A stretch of 64,000 nt of DNA from Tubulanus polymorphus (GCF_964204645.1 NC_134036.1:7924704-7988703); one strand, 5' to 3'; shown: positions 1 to 9,868, counted from the first letter of the stretch. Notes: generated by a model not told the origin, from the letters alone. Translations and numbers: made by a program.

Positions 1-41
1 TTGATTATTTAGAAAAACAAAAATATATTCCTCCCATATAA
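1..41 (+). CDS. C-terminus of small Polinton membrane protein (partial)
   Basis: The window opens inside the last codons of a gene. The frame with codons at 3-5 onward ends in KQKYIPPI and a TAA at 39-41. The P2 gene at 38589-38810 ends with the same residues and lies at the same place, just upstream of the 140-residue membrane protein gene. Only about 12 codons are visible. Function unknown. Confidence 0.75.
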   Translation, partial: DYLEKQKYIPPI

Positions 42-65
42 ATGCGTAATTATTTTACTAAATAA

Positions 66-500
66 ATGGCTTCTGCAGTTATAACTATTATAGGATCAGC
101 AATTGTTAACGCTTTAGCATTTACTGGTGGTGGTTATTTATTCAAGCATATTGATAAAAATGGATCATTAACAGAACAAAAAAGACATAACTTAGTATTA
201 GAGAAATATAATAAAGCAGCAGAAGAATATAGAGAAAAGAGACAAAACTATATGGATTACATCAATAAAGAATTATATGATCAGAAAATTTCACATAGAG
301 ATTTTCAATCAGTTGATGATGCAATGAGTTTATATAACGCGGTAACAAATAAAGAAAAATTACATCTATACAAACCTAATTTATCAGATTATTATACCCC
401 AAGTAAAGAACAAGAGAAATATGAAATAATATGGATTTTAGGTGGAACTGTTATTGTTATATTTGTTATAAGTTTACTAATTAGTAATTTTTTTTGCTAA
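66..500 (+). CDS. Conserved Polinton membrane protein, 144 aa
   Basis: An intact 144-residue protein. Residues about 3-25 are a small, hydrophobic, glycine-rich helix. A charged, probably coiled central region (about 30-90) follows, then YYTPSKEQ near 110 and a C-terminal membrane helix (about 121-143). The P2 homologue is at 38142-38564, in the same order relative to its neighbours, and the protein type recurs in animal Polintons. I infer a virion or membrane-associated role from its place in the capsid gene cluster. The start is supported by CTAAATAAATGG directly at the ATG. The next gene begins 4 bp after the stop, so the cluster is tightly packed. Confidence 0.8.
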   Translation: MASAVITIIGSAIVNALAFTGGGYLFKHIDKNGSLTEQKRHNLVLEKYNKAAEEYREKRQNYMDYINKELYDQKISHRDFQSVDDAMSLYNAVTNKEKLHLYKPNLSDYYTPSKEQEKYEIIWILGGTVIVIFVISLLISNFFC

Positions 501-504
501 ATAA

Positions 505-939
505 ATGGAAGATAAAGTTGATAATATTGATATTATTCCTCATGATATAAATAAAACTAAATTAAAAATATATTTAGAAAAACAAATATTAGAATTTGAA
601 AGTGATTTAAAAGTTAAAAAGAAAAAATATTTAAAAAGTAAAATTATATATTATCTTATTATCAGTGGTTCGGTTACAATTAGTTCTGTAATAACATTTC
701 TAGCAATATTCAGTCCATTAACACCTTTAGCTATATCAATTGGTGTATTAGGATTAAGTTCAAGTGTTTTAACTGGTATAAGTTCAAAATTAAATATAAA
801 AAGTAATAAAGAAAAAATTAAAACTAATATAAAAGAAATTAATAAATTGAAGAATACACTAGATTATATAATAAGTTTAAATGGTCATATAACAGTTGAA
901 GAACAAGATAAATTATTAAAAGAATTAGTTAATTATTAA
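505..939 (+). CDS. Two-helix membrane protein with coiled coil, 144 aa
   Basis: Intact. A basic helical N-terminal part (about 15-45) is followed by two closely spaced hydrophobic segments (about 49-72 and 73-95) and a Lys/Asn-rich coiled C-terminus. The P2 copy at 37697-38122 is nearly the same protein and also open. I do not recognise a named family. The position between the 144-aa membrane protein and the 441-aa virion-type protein suggests a particle component. The start has TAAATAAATGG at the ATG. Confidence 0.7.
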   Translation: MEDKVDNIDIIPHDINKTKLKIYLEKQILEFESDLKVKKKKYLKSKIIYYLIISGSVTISSVITFLAIFSPLTPLAISIGVLGLSSSVLTGISSKLNIKSNKEKIKTNIKEINKLKNTLDYIISLNGHITVEEQDKLLKELVNY

Positions 940-955
940 TTTTTTAGTTATATAA

Positions 956-2281
956 ATGGCAGATAGTTTTCCAAAAGCTTTCCAATATAATAAATCAATT
1001 AAATATAATATTCCAGCAATATATTTTAATAAAGATATTACATATAGAAATGAAGTTTTAAATTCATTAATTGATTTATATATTTATGTTACTGAAAGTA
1101 ATAATTTTCATGTGAAGATGGAAAATATATTTCATGTGTATACAATTAATTTCAAAAATTTAAATGAGGCAAAACAATGGTTATTAAAATCTAATATGAA
1201 GTATTGGCAGAACCAATTAAATTTTGCTGTTTATTGCGCAACAACAGGTTGTGGAATTAGTTGGAATGATCATTTAAACAAACCAAGTTTACCATTGATG
1301 TTATCACTTTTTAGATTTCATACATATTTTCAAATAAAATTAGTATTAGATGAATTAGAATGTCCTTTACCAGGTTCAAAATATTTTAAAGAATTGAATA
1401 ATAATATTAATTTTTCTAAGTTTTATAAAATATGTAATGAATTTAATATTAATTCAAATAAAGATTTTAGAGCAAAAATTGGAACAATGGGCGGATTAGG
1501 AATATTATATACTAAAGAATTTGGTAAAATAATGACAAATTCAGATATAAGAACACTAAATTGGAATGAATTACCAAAATATTATAATAATATACAACAA
1601 CAAAACAATAATGGTTGGGTTAATTTCATTTTAGAAAATAGTGAAGGTTTTACTAAAGCTGGAATACAAAGAATAAATCAATCTATTAGAACTTATTTGA
1701 TATGTATTTTAGGTGCGCAAGTTGAAACAAGATCCCCAATAATTGGAAATGATAACACTTCATTCGATGCGCAGAAACAATTCAAAGTATTATTTGAAGA
1801 TTCAATTCATAATGATAAAAATAGATTGATTCCAGAAAACATTGTAAGATATCAAAATTATTTAGATAAATCACATATTAGATTAAATTATTGTATAGGC
1901 CCTAATCTATTAATTATTTCTAATGATTTAGTATTAAAGATGGGAAATATAATTGGTTATAATAATCTAATTAAAACTGCAACAATAAATAATTCATTTG
2001 GATTGAATGATATAAATAAAAAGATTATTACTGCTCCAAAATTAATGGAAGGTGAAAAAAATAAAAAACACATTCAATCAACTGAAACTAAAACTAAAAA
2101 TATTAAATTAAATAATGATTCTAAAATAAAAGATTATAATACATCAGAAAATATTAAAACTGATAATATTCAACATGATATAATTAAAACTAATGATGAT
2201 AATAAATCCTATGAAAATACTAAATTAGCTTTAACTTGTGTAGGAATTGTAATCGGAGGAATATTATATTTTAAATTTTAA
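956..2281 (+). CDS. Conserved Polinton virion-type protein, 441 aa
   Basis: Intact in P1 and broken in P2 (36311-37680). Residues about 75-100 carry the block CATTGCGISW, and residues about 225-275 contain SEGFTKAGIQRIN followed by FDAQKQF. I associate this pattern with a widely shared Polinton protein usually annotated as uncharacterised in animal genomes. An Asn/Lys-rich low-complexity linker (about 355-415) precedes a C-terminal membrane anchor (last 20 residues, ending YFKF). Role is inferred to be structural from its place upstream of the capsid genes; I cannot assign it to a specific PX or PY class. The start is preceded by TTATATAAATGG. Confidence 0.75.
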   Translation: MADSFPKAFQYNKSIKYNIPAIYFNKDITYRNEVLNSLIDLYIYVTESNNFHVKMENIFHVYTINFKNLNEAKQWLLKSNMKYWQNQLNFAVYCATTGCGISWNDHLNKPSLPLMLSLFRFHTYFQIKLVLDELECPLPGSKYFKELNNNINFSKFYKICNEFNINSNKDFRAKIGTMGGLGILYTKEFGKIMTNSDIRTLNWNELPKYYNNIQQQNNNGWVNFILENSEGFTKAGIQRINQSIRTYLICILGAQVETRSPIIGNDNTSFDAQKQFKVLFEDSIHNDKNRLIPENIVRYQNYLDKSHIRLNYCIGPNLLIISNDLVLKMGNIIGYNNLIKTATINNSFGLNDINKKIITAPKLMEGEKNKKHIQSTETKTKNIKLNNDSKIKDYNTSENIKTDNIQHDIIKTNDDNKSYENTKLALTCVGIVIGGILYFKF

Positions 2282-2296
2282 TTTTTTATTATATAA

Positions 2297-3718
2297 ATGG
2301 AAGAAGATATTCCAATTGATCCTTTAGATGAACCCGGTATAAGTGATGAACAACAACCTGATTTTAGTGAAACAAGTTTTAATGACGGTAATGAGCCAGG
2401 ACGTAATTCTAATTTAAATACACCTGCATGTATTGATAAAACACGTTCAAAGATAAGTATTGAAAAAGAAGTACCAGAAATAACAGAAAAAGAATACAAA
2501 TATAATGAAATTATTCATGAATTTAAACCAATGTTAAAAAGATCTGGTTTCAATATAACAAATAAAGGTATGAATTATTTAGTAAAAGATTTGAAATATT
2601 TTAATGGTGATTATTATTGGAAATTAAAAGGCGACTATTATTTTAAGATTTCAAATCTTAAAAGTAACGATAAAATAATAACACAATCAACTTTTAATTT
2701 ATTTAAACCAGATAGAATTAAGAAAATCATTAATGATATTATAACTGATGTTACAGAAAAAGAGATAATTGATAATAGAAGAGAATTTAAACAAAGAAAT
2801 GCTAAATTTTTTAAGATAATTAATGAAAAAAAAAAAATTCCTAAAGAAGCTGATAATTCCAAAACTAGTAAACTTAAATCAAACACTGAAGTTCAAACTG
2901 AAAAGCTTTTACCAAATGGATTACTCGATGCAACAGATCAAGAATTAGAAGATTTGAATATATTTTCTGATGAAGCAATTAGAGAAATTATTAGTATAAG
3001 AAATGAAGCTGATAAAATTGCACATAATAAAAGTATAAGAGATATTAAAATTAACAATTTAGAAAAAGAATTAACTGATAAAAATAAAGAAATAGAAAAA
3101 TTAAAGTCTGATTTAGATCGTCGAGTAATTGATGAAATGGAATATAAGCAAAAATAATTAGGTTTAGAAAAAGAAATTAATAATTTAAAAGATAATTTAG
3201 AAGTACTGAAAGGTGAAAGAGATATATTATTAAAAGAATTTGGTAATAATTTTAAAAGATTAAAAGATGTTTTTAAAGATTTGTTGATAAAACCAAATTC
3301 TAAAATATCATTAAAAGATAGAATAAGATTATTATTTAAGTTAGAAGGAATAACAATTCTTTCAATTCTAACAGCTGTAACTATGTTATTTACAACAATT
3401 GGTTTAGCTATATCAAATGCTTTAAAATCTACACCTACTCCTACTCCCAATAAACCGAATAAACCCCCGAATGATAAGAATTCTATACAAGATAAAGTTA
3501 AGGATGGTTTAAAGAAATTAGCAAAATATTTATGGGAACTATCTAAAAAATCTGCTGCAGCTTTACCAGGAATTATTGCATCAATTGTTGGTTTTATATT
3601 GAAATCTGCAGGAAACATTATTAACTTTGCTGCTGAACATATTATTTTATTTTTAATTACAGCTGTAAGTGCTATTATTTTTGGGTTAGTGAATATGATA
3701 TCAAAAAATATCAAGTAA
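2297..3718 (+). pseudogene. Coiled-coil membrane protein gene, one in-frame stop
   Basis: One frame runs for 474 codons and is interrupted by a single TAA at 3155-3157. Order of parts: an acidic disordered N-terminus, a folded block (about residues 70-150, with KRSGFNITNKG and DVTEKEI), a long charged coiled coil (about 230-320), a membrane segment (about 350-378), a Pro-rich hinge, and a long hydrophobic C-terminus (about 425-470) likely to hold two more helices. P2 has the same gene at 34549-36294. Aligning the two puts the stop where P2 has a lysine, so it looks like a simple AAA-to-TAA change. Function unknown; probably a membrane or entry-related virion protein by position only. Confidence 0.7.
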
Positions 3719-3758
3719 ACATGATCAAAAATAAATAATTAATTTTTTTGTTAAATAA

Positions 3759-5006
3759 ATGAGTGGGAGTTATATCAATCCTTCTAAGATTTCTAGAATA
3801 TCTAATGCTATTAAAGCAGAAAGATCACATCATATAAATACTCATAACCCTTCTAATATTAATCCTGATGAAACTTTATATGTTAGAATTCCTCGATTAA
3901 CACAAAATACTTTTTATGTTCCAAATAGTATTTATTTATCAGCCGATATAAAAGTAATCGGTAATCATAATAATTATGTTGTTGATAATGTTGGAAGATA
4001 TTTGATTAAAAAATTAACTATAAAGATTGGTCCGGAAACAGTTTTCTCATTAGATGATTATAATTTATTCATGCATTATTAAGATTTATGGTTAACTAAA
4101 GAAAATAGAAATAATATGATATTTCAAGGCATCCAATCAGAAAACCAAAATAAATTAAGATCAGAAGCTAATAGCGCAATATTAACTAATGCTGTAGATA
4201 AATTGATAAAAAGTATATATGGAAGCAAATATAAAATTCCATTAGACTTTGAAATGATAAATAAAAATGCACCTTTATATAAATATGCAATTCAAGAAGA
4301 CGTTATATTTGAGATAACATTTGCTCCTGTTAATGAAATTGTAATATCTAGCGTTAATAAAGATATGAGTTATAAATTATCGAATATATGTTTAGAATAT
4401 GATACAGTAACTGATGAAAATATTTCAAGTATAATTCAAACTAAATACAATCAAGGATTTTCATTATTATATGATTATATTGATAAATTTAAAACTGTAA
4501 CTATTAATGCAAATGATGAAATAATTAATGAGAATATTAACTTCCCAAGAAGATCTATTAAAGGTATATTAATATTTTTTACCATTGCAACATATACTAA
4601 TGGCGCAAAAAATGTTGATAATTATTTTAATCCTGAAATAACAAAAGTAGAAATAACTATCGAAGGAATAGCAAATAAAATATTTTGTCAAGGAATGAGA
4701 ATGATAGATCAGTGGCCAGAAATTAGAAAGAATTTTATGAATGAAAAAGTAAAATCATCTGAAAATTGTAATATTAATCAAATTGATTATTATACCGGTA
4801 ATAAATATGCAATATGGTTAGATTTTAAAACAACAGAGGATAATTCATTACATGGTTCTGGAAAAAAATTACAAATTACAAAAGATGGAATACAATTATT
4901 CATGACAAAGAAAAGAGGAGACAAAAATTTCAAAATGCACATTTATATTATATCTGACGCGCAATTAAATATTGTAAATTCACAATTAGATAGTGTTATG
5001 TATTAA
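3759..5006 (+). pseudogene. MCP: Major capsid protein (double jelly-roll), one in-frame stop
   Basis: The frame covers 415 codons with one TAA at 4080-4082, where the P2 copy has lysine in HYKDLWLT. Family hallmarks of the Polinton major capsid protein are visible: DLWLTKENR, a GSKYKIPLDFE block, IQEDVIFEITF, NICLEYDTV, RSIKGI, then TTEDNSLHGSGK and a C-terminal IYIISDAQL. These are conserved in Polinton and adintovirus capsid proteins, which form hexon-like trimers with the double jelly-roll fold. The length equals that of the P2 copy. The start has GTTAAATAAATG at the ATG. The single stop makes this copy non-functional unless it is read through. Confidence 0.88.
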
Positions 5007-5038
5007 AATTTTAACTTTAATAAAAATATATATAATAA

Positions 5039-5803
5039 ATGGAAGGAGGTAAAGTATATAAACATATTCCATACATCGATACACATGAAAATAATGATGG
5101 TTTATATTATGTAATACCTTGTAATATAGCTTTGATATTTGATCCTATTTTCAAAATTTATAAAACTAAACTAATAGAAATCTATAATAATAAAAGTGAA
5201 GTTGTTGATTATTTAAGTAATGTAATTTATAATAATGTTTTACCTTCGACATCTGATAATGTTTTACCTTCTACATAGAATAATGAAATAATATTAAATG
5301 TTAGTGAAAATAGAAATTATTGTGATTATTATAAAGGTGAATTTTCAAACGCCCCATCAAATTGGAATAAACATATGAATACAAATTCACATATTACAAA
5401 TGTTATAGAACGTGTTGGTTTAAAAGAATTTATAGAACACCCATTTAGATATGTTACAAAATTTGTTTCGAATAAAAAAGTAAATGGTAAAGAATTATAT
5501 GAAGATTTATTATTAGCAACACCTAATAAAGATGAATTAGATTTAACTGATGCTAATAAAATATTAGGATCAAACACTGTAAATGAAATATTAGGAGCAA
5601 ACACGAATAAAGATTCTATGAAACATAAAGTAGAAAATAATGATAAATTTGATTGGATGAATAAGCATAACAATGAAACAACTATTGATGATTCGGTAAA
5701 AAAGGTGAAAAAAAAGTATAAAAATAATAGAGAATTTGAAGAAGAAAATTCGGTAGAGAATTTGAGAAAATTGTTAGGGTCTGATATAATATTCATATAT
5801 TAG
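5039..5803 (+). pseudogene. P1-specific hypothetical gene, one in-frame stop
   Basis: A single frame of about 254 codons is cut by TAG at 5276-5278. The first part has an aromatic N-terminus (YKHIPYIDTHEN). The second part contains GLKEFIEHPFRYVTKF and a strongly charged Lys/Glu-rich C-terminus. A short internal repeat (NVLPSTSDNVLPST) lies just before the stop. No counterpart is present at the same place in P2, where the integrase follows the capsid gene directly. I do not recognise it. The start carries ATAATAAATGG, the same motif as its neighbours. Confidence 0.5.
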
Positions 5804-5947
5804 TTCAAATAATAAAAATAAATTGGTTGAAAATTGTATAAATAATATTTATTTTAAAAAAGGGGCTTTTAAGTATTTAAGGTATCTAATAGGGTATCAG
5901 GTATTGGGGTATCTAATAGGGCATCTAATACATAAGTATATAAATAG
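5804..5947. repeat. Short direct repeats in a convergent gene junction
   Basis: Between the convergent 5039-5803 gene and the ATPase lies an AT-rich gap with a G-bearing direct repeat: GGTATCTAATAGGG-like units at about 5880-5930, three to four imperfect copies. No gene fits here. It may serve as a shared 3' end or terminator for the two transcripts, but this rests on position alone. Confidence 0.5.
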
Positions 5948-6559
5948 TTATTTTATAAATTTATTTTCATATGGAAATTGTAATCTCAGTAATAATTTTG
6001 AACCTTTATTATTCTTTAATTTATTCATATATTCATCATATAATTCAGTAGGTATAATTTGATTTTCTTCCAATGATTGTTGCATAGATTTTCTATCTTT
6101 ATTGTAGAATAAAACTAGAAATCTCATATTCTCCCTAAAGTCTTTAACAATTGAATAATATTTTTGATTTAAAACCCATGTTGTTATCCCGAAATGTCTT
6201 CCACAGAAAGCTAGATAACATAACTCACTTTCTCTAACTTTTGAATCATGTAAATTTGCGCGATCATCTACAATGAATAATGTATTTGATCCTTTATAAG
6301 TATCAATTGCTATTTTTATACAATTATCTAAATTTTCTTTTACTGTTTTAGGATCTAATATAATAAACTTTTTTATCTTAACTATATCTCTATTATATGT
6401 TTTATTCATTTCATAAGTAGGACAGAATAATATTATATTATCAAAATGATTCTTATAAATAGTTTCTAACAAATCTAATATGAAATGTGTTTTACCACAG
6501 TTTGTTACTCCAGTAACTAACATATTATGAGGTTCAAATATAAATAAATCTTTATTCAT
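5948..6559 (-). CDS. ATP: Packaging ATPase (A32/FtsK-HerA type), 203 aa
   Basis: Intact. A Walker A loop GVTNCGKT is at residues 17-24, Walker B NTLFIVDD at about 92-99, and a downstream NQKY sensor-like segment at about 135. Length and motif order fit the genome-packaging ATPases of Polintons, which pump DNA into capsids. The P2 copy (31510-32118) is 202 residues and very similar. The ATG overlaps the end of the integrase gene by 8 bp (AATAAATGAATAA), so the two genes are coupled, as in P2 where they abut. Asp-Arg follows the Walker B acid pair here, against Asp-Cys in P2. Confidence 0.9.
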   Translation of the reverse strand: MNKDLFIFEPHNMLVTGVTNCGKTHFILDLLETIYKNHFDNIILFCPTYEMNKTYNRDIVKIKKFIILDPKTVKENLDNCIKIAIDTYKGSNTLFIVDDRANLHDSKVRESELCYLAFCGRHFGITTWVLNQKYYSIVKDFRENMRFLVLFYNKDRKSMQQSLEENQIIPTELYDEYMNKLKNNKGSKLLLRLQFPYENKFIK

Positions 6560-7670
6560 TTATTCTTTTAATTTTACTAGATGAAATCCATTCATTAAAT
6601 TTATCATCGTATCCTTTATATTTCACCAAAGAATACTTTTTCCCTTTAAGAGTTTTTTTTTTCAATACTTTTTCTATTTTGTATTCTATTTCATCTGGAT
6701 TTGGTACAAGTGATAATTCTTGTTCATAGAAATAACCTAATATTTCTTCATCTTTTAGATCTTCTACTTTATAAACAAATGGTTTAGTTAATATTATCTT
6801 TTTAATCTTGAATATTTCTTCTGTAAAATTATGGGTATAACCTTTATAAAATGTTTTTCTATATTTAGATATTCTTACGTGTTGTCCTATTTTGAATCTA
6901 GGTTCACCGAAATCATGTGTTACAAACGCTCCATATAAATTATTCCAAACTATTTCTGAATTATCTTCTTTTCTAGCTTGTATAGGTTTCATATTTATAG
7001 AACTATGTTTAGAATTATTATAACCTTTCACTTAATCATCTAACACATCGATATATTTATATGTTTCATTAGCAGTAAAATATTTCCACATTCTAGTTTT
7101 CAATGTTTTATTAAATCTTTCTATAATAGATGCTTTTTTATCTGAGTGTGTTGAAAAATAATCTACATCGTTATCAGATAATAGTTTTTTAAAATGTTTG
7201 TTATAAAATTCCTTACCTTCATCAAATTGTATCTTATCTGGAATAGATTCTTTAAATATTGATTTAAAAGCATTTGTCACTTCTATACCAGTTTTATTTT
7301 TGATTGGAATTGACCATGCGTATCTACTGAATATGTCTATAACATTTAATATCCAGAAATATCCTTTGTTGTATTCTTCTAAGTTCTTCATGTCAATTAA
7401 ATCAGCTTGCCATTGTTGATCGATATATGAAACCATAACTTTTCTTGTTAAATAAGTTTTATCCATTTTCTTATGTATTTGATATGTGGGTTGGTTTTGT
7501 AACCATGATTTTAATTCACCATATTTTATACCACCGTGTGGGTGCCGTACGGCACCATTACCATTTTCATTATCAGATTTAATTTTATTCCATTATTCTG
7601 AAACGTTAGAATATGATACCTCACTTTCTGGGTTATAATATAACTCTCTTAAATATTGTTCTTTTTTCAT
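6552..7670 (-). pseudogene. INT: Retroviral-type integrase with chromodomain, two in-frame stops
   Basis: Frame of 372 codons from ATG at 7670, with TAA at 7593-7595 and 7032-7034. The DDE core is intact by residue: QADLIDMK, QFDEGKEF and IERFNKTL. The C-terminal chromodomain (about the last 45 residues) keeps YKIEKVL, SLVKYKGY and FNEWISSSKI, including the aromatic cage Trp. Family knowledge: these c-integrases insert Polintons and leave 6-bp duplications. P2 carries an open copy at 32119-33246. The N-terminal 100 residues are more divergent from P2 than the core. Unlike most genes here, the start lacks TAAATG, so the true start is less certain. Confidence 0.88.
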
Positions 7671-7676
7671 CGTATT

Positions 7677-8128
7677 TTAATCCATTAATAATAATTTAGA
7701 TTTAGTTTCAATGGCTTCATGATTTGACTTATTTTCTGGTATAATAGGTTTATTGTCATTGGAATCATATTTATCATCAGATTTGAATTTTGATTTATAT
7801 ATTACACCGGATACTATAATAACTGTTACTAATCTAATTTTAATATATAATTTATAATTACTTCCAGCATTAGAAGAATCAGATGGATTATTTTTTGAAT
7901 CAATATCAGATAAAGTCTGTGATTCATTCATATCAGTTAATTTCTTTTTCTTAGCTTTTTTTAATTCTGAAGATCTTTTACCTAATTCTCTTGCCCATTT
8001 AATTTGTTTCTCTATATCAGTTAATTTCTTTTTCTTAGCTTTTTTAATTCTGAAGATCTTTTACCTAATTCTCTTGCCCATTTAATTTGTTTCTCGGATC
8101 TAGCCTTTTTCTCAACTCCATCACTCAT
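7677..8128 (-). pseudogene. Small basic single-helix membrane protein, tandem duplication and frameshift
   Basis: The start at 8128 (ATAAATGAGTGA) opens a basic N-terminus with the block KQIKWARELGKRSSELKK. That stretch of about 70 bp is duplicated in tandem (about 7942-8097). The second copy has seven T's where the first has six, which shifts the frame. The reading frame at 7677-7931 carries the C-terminal part with one hydrophobic helix (KIRLVTVIIVSGVIY). P2 has an unbroken relative at 30257-30667 with QKQIEWSRQLG and one membrane helix. Its ATG overlaps the end of the upstream gene by 8 bp. Function unknown. Confidence 0.65.
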
Positions 8129-8701
8129 TTATTTTAGTTAATTTTTGTTCTGATTCATTTTCTGTTTCGACCTTTGGTTGTAGTACATCTGTTTCGTTCT
8201 TACCTGATTTATATTCCATAGGCTTGATGTTCGAAAATGTTATGACACCAGTAGAAATTAATGTCATAACAGATCCTAATTGAAATGAAGCATATCCAAC
8301 CCATTTTTGTAATTCAGTCATAACTAAGTAGTCACTTTTCAAATCAGTATATAATTTATTTTCATCATCAATTGGTATTAACTGGTTACATAATTTTGAA
8401 TAACATTTGACAATACCATCTGAAATAGAATCATTTATTCTAGCTAATCTTGACTCTTCATAAATCTTAAAATATTTTATTACTTTATCTGGTTTCATAG
8501 AGTCTAGTTCTTGAAAAGTAATGATTCTATTTAAAAACTCATTAGTTTTTCCACCGGCAATCAATAGTTCTATATGATGCTTACAATATAAATAGTATTC
8601 ATAATCTATATTGTTATTAACTTGAGTAGAATTAGAAACAACTGTATCTTTATCTTTGTCTTTTCAATATCAATACTATTCTTATTAGATTTCTTTGACA
8701 T
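8121..8701 (-). pseudogene. Polinton accessory protein with one hydrophobic segment, frameshifted
   Basis: The gene probably starts at 8701 (ATATAAATGTC) with an MSKKSNKN-type N-terminus. It shifts frame between about 8660 and 8564 and continues open to the stop at 8121. Conserved parts shared with P2 (30600-31205): LDSMKPDKVIKYFKIYEE, RINDSISDGIVKCYSKLCN, IPIDDEN and a hydrophobic QLGSVMTLISTGVITF near the C-terminus. Unknown family. In both elements it lies just downstream of a repeat-rich AT tract and upstream of the small basic membrane protein, so these two genes form a conserved pair. Confidence 0.65.
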
Positions 8702-8945
8702 TTATATTAGAGAAATTTAATAAGAAAAATATTATAAGTATTATAAAATGATACTAGCTAGTTAAAACTAAAGAATTCTAGTATTGACTACTGATACTAG
8801 CTATTTGAACTTAAAGAATTTCTATTTGAATCTATTCAAAATATAAAGTATTCTCTTTTTGAAAAGAAAGTATTAAAAAAACAATAACTAATACTAGCTA
8901 GTTGAAGATATGTAATTTTTAATACTTTTTATTTAAATTCTATTA
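8702..8945. repeat. AT-rich tract with iterated ACTAGCTAGTT motifs
   Basis: A gene-free stretch upstream of the 8121-8701 gene. ATACTAGCTAGTT-like motifs occur at about 8751, 8808 and 8902, with AAAGAATTTCTA-type repeats between them. P2 has repeats with the same CTAGTTGAA core upstream of the homologous gene (31215-31505). It could be a replication or promoter control region; no factor is known. Confidence 0.55.
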
Positions 8946-8948
8946 TTC

Positions 8949-9058
8949 TTTAACCACTCATTAAAGACTCAACGTATTGTTCATTATTTGGATCATTATT
9001 CCATAATTCAATGAATTTCTTTGCTTTATCTAATTGATCCAAATATTACTGTAAATCT
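8949..9058 (-). repeat. Duplicate of the zinc-finger gene tail after the HNH gene
   Basis: Read on the - strand, this stretch encodes AKKFIELWNNDPNNEQYVE followed by a few residues and a stop. The same block ends the zinc-finger gene at 9869-9962. The two copies differ at a few bases. Their placement on either side of the HNH gene marks the insertion or duplication that brought the nuclease in. Confidence 0.75.
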
Positions 9059-9753
9059 AGTTTATTAAAATTTATTTTATTTTCTTTCTTTTCAAGAGGT
9101 CTTAAATTCTTCCAATTCCAAATTAACTTTTTATCATATTCATCATTCATGTCAAATTTAGAAATAGGCAACACATGATCAATATGAAAATAATTACCAT
9201 GATTATTTATATTCATTTTATCATCGAATTGAAATATAATCCATGATTTTAAGAATTCATCCGAACAACCCAATAAATTAGATAGTGTGTATGAGTGACT
9301 GTCTTTACTGAATAATTGTGTTAATCTATTTATCAAACATTTTTTCATTTTAAAATTTAGATCTGTTTGATATTTTTCATTTTGATAATTGTTAATATTC
9401 TCTCTATTATTTTCCCTCCATTCTCTCATATATTCTGGGTGATTTTCTCTCCATTCTCTCATATATTCTGGGTGATTTTCTCTCCATTGTTTATTATAAA
9501 CTTTCCACTTTTCTGGATTATTTTCTCTCCATTGTTTATCTTTTTCTTTATATTTTTCTGGATTATTTGCTCGATATTGTTTATTATATAGTTTATTACA
9601 AGTTTTGCAATAACAACTTTTACCATCTTTAGTTTTTTTATGTTTATTAAATTCTGTAAATGGCTTATTTATTTTACACTTATAACATGTCTTCTGATAT
9701 ATATTTATTACACCATTATTGTTTATATTTATAGCTTGTGATTGTTCCTCCAT
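9046..9753 (-). CDS. HNH endonuclease with N-terminal zinc-binding region
   Basis: Intact, 235 residues. Residues 23-52 have two Cys pairs (CYKC...CKTC) of a zinc ribbon. Residues 75-115 repeat a WREN-x-PEY motif four to five times. The C-terminal HNH core shows FHIDHVLPISKF (about 189-200) and WKNLRPLEKKEN (about 214-224), typical of HNH nucleases of phages and large DNA viruses. No counterpart exists in P2. The start has TTATAAATGGAGG, like the Polinton genes. Just after its stop the sequence continues with a copy of the tail of the adjacent zinc-finger gene, so this looks like a mobile endonuclease associated with a duplicated gene end. It may cut DNA to spread itself or exclude rivals; that is inference. 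Confidence 0.85.
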   Translation of the reverse strand: MEEQSQAININNNGVINIYQKTCYKCKINKPFTEFNKHKKTKDGKSCYCKTCNKLYNKQYRANNPEKYKEKDKQWRENNPEKWKVYNKQWRENHPEYMREWRENHPEYMREWRENNRENINNYQNEKYQTDLNFKMKKCLINRLTQLFSKDSHSYTLSNLLGCSDEFLKSWIIFQFDDKMNINNHGNYFHIDHVLPISKFDMNDEYDKKLIWNWKNLRPLEKKENKINFNKLDLQ

Positions 9754-9779
9754 TTATAATATATATTTTATTTAAATTA

Positions 9780-9868
9780 GGATTTAGATTATCTCACTAC
9801 TATTGTTTATCTATAGGAGCAGTAATTATAACTGTCCAGATAAGTCATTTCGGATCCTTGATATCAAA
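9780..9868. repeat. Non-coding block conserved between P1 and P2
   Basis: The stretch containing ATCTCACTACT and GTCCAGATAAGTCATTTCGG is repeated in reverse complement at about 30165-30252 in P2. It lies outside genes in both. Conservation without coding suggests a cis-acting site (end recognition, packaging or regulation) or a relic terminal repeat. Confidence 0.6.

Noticed and set aside
2938-3714. Long - strand frame opposite the coiled-coil gene
   Set aside because: It runs antisense to a gene with a conserved homologue in P2, and its sequence has no coherent features; a shadow of AT-rich codon use.
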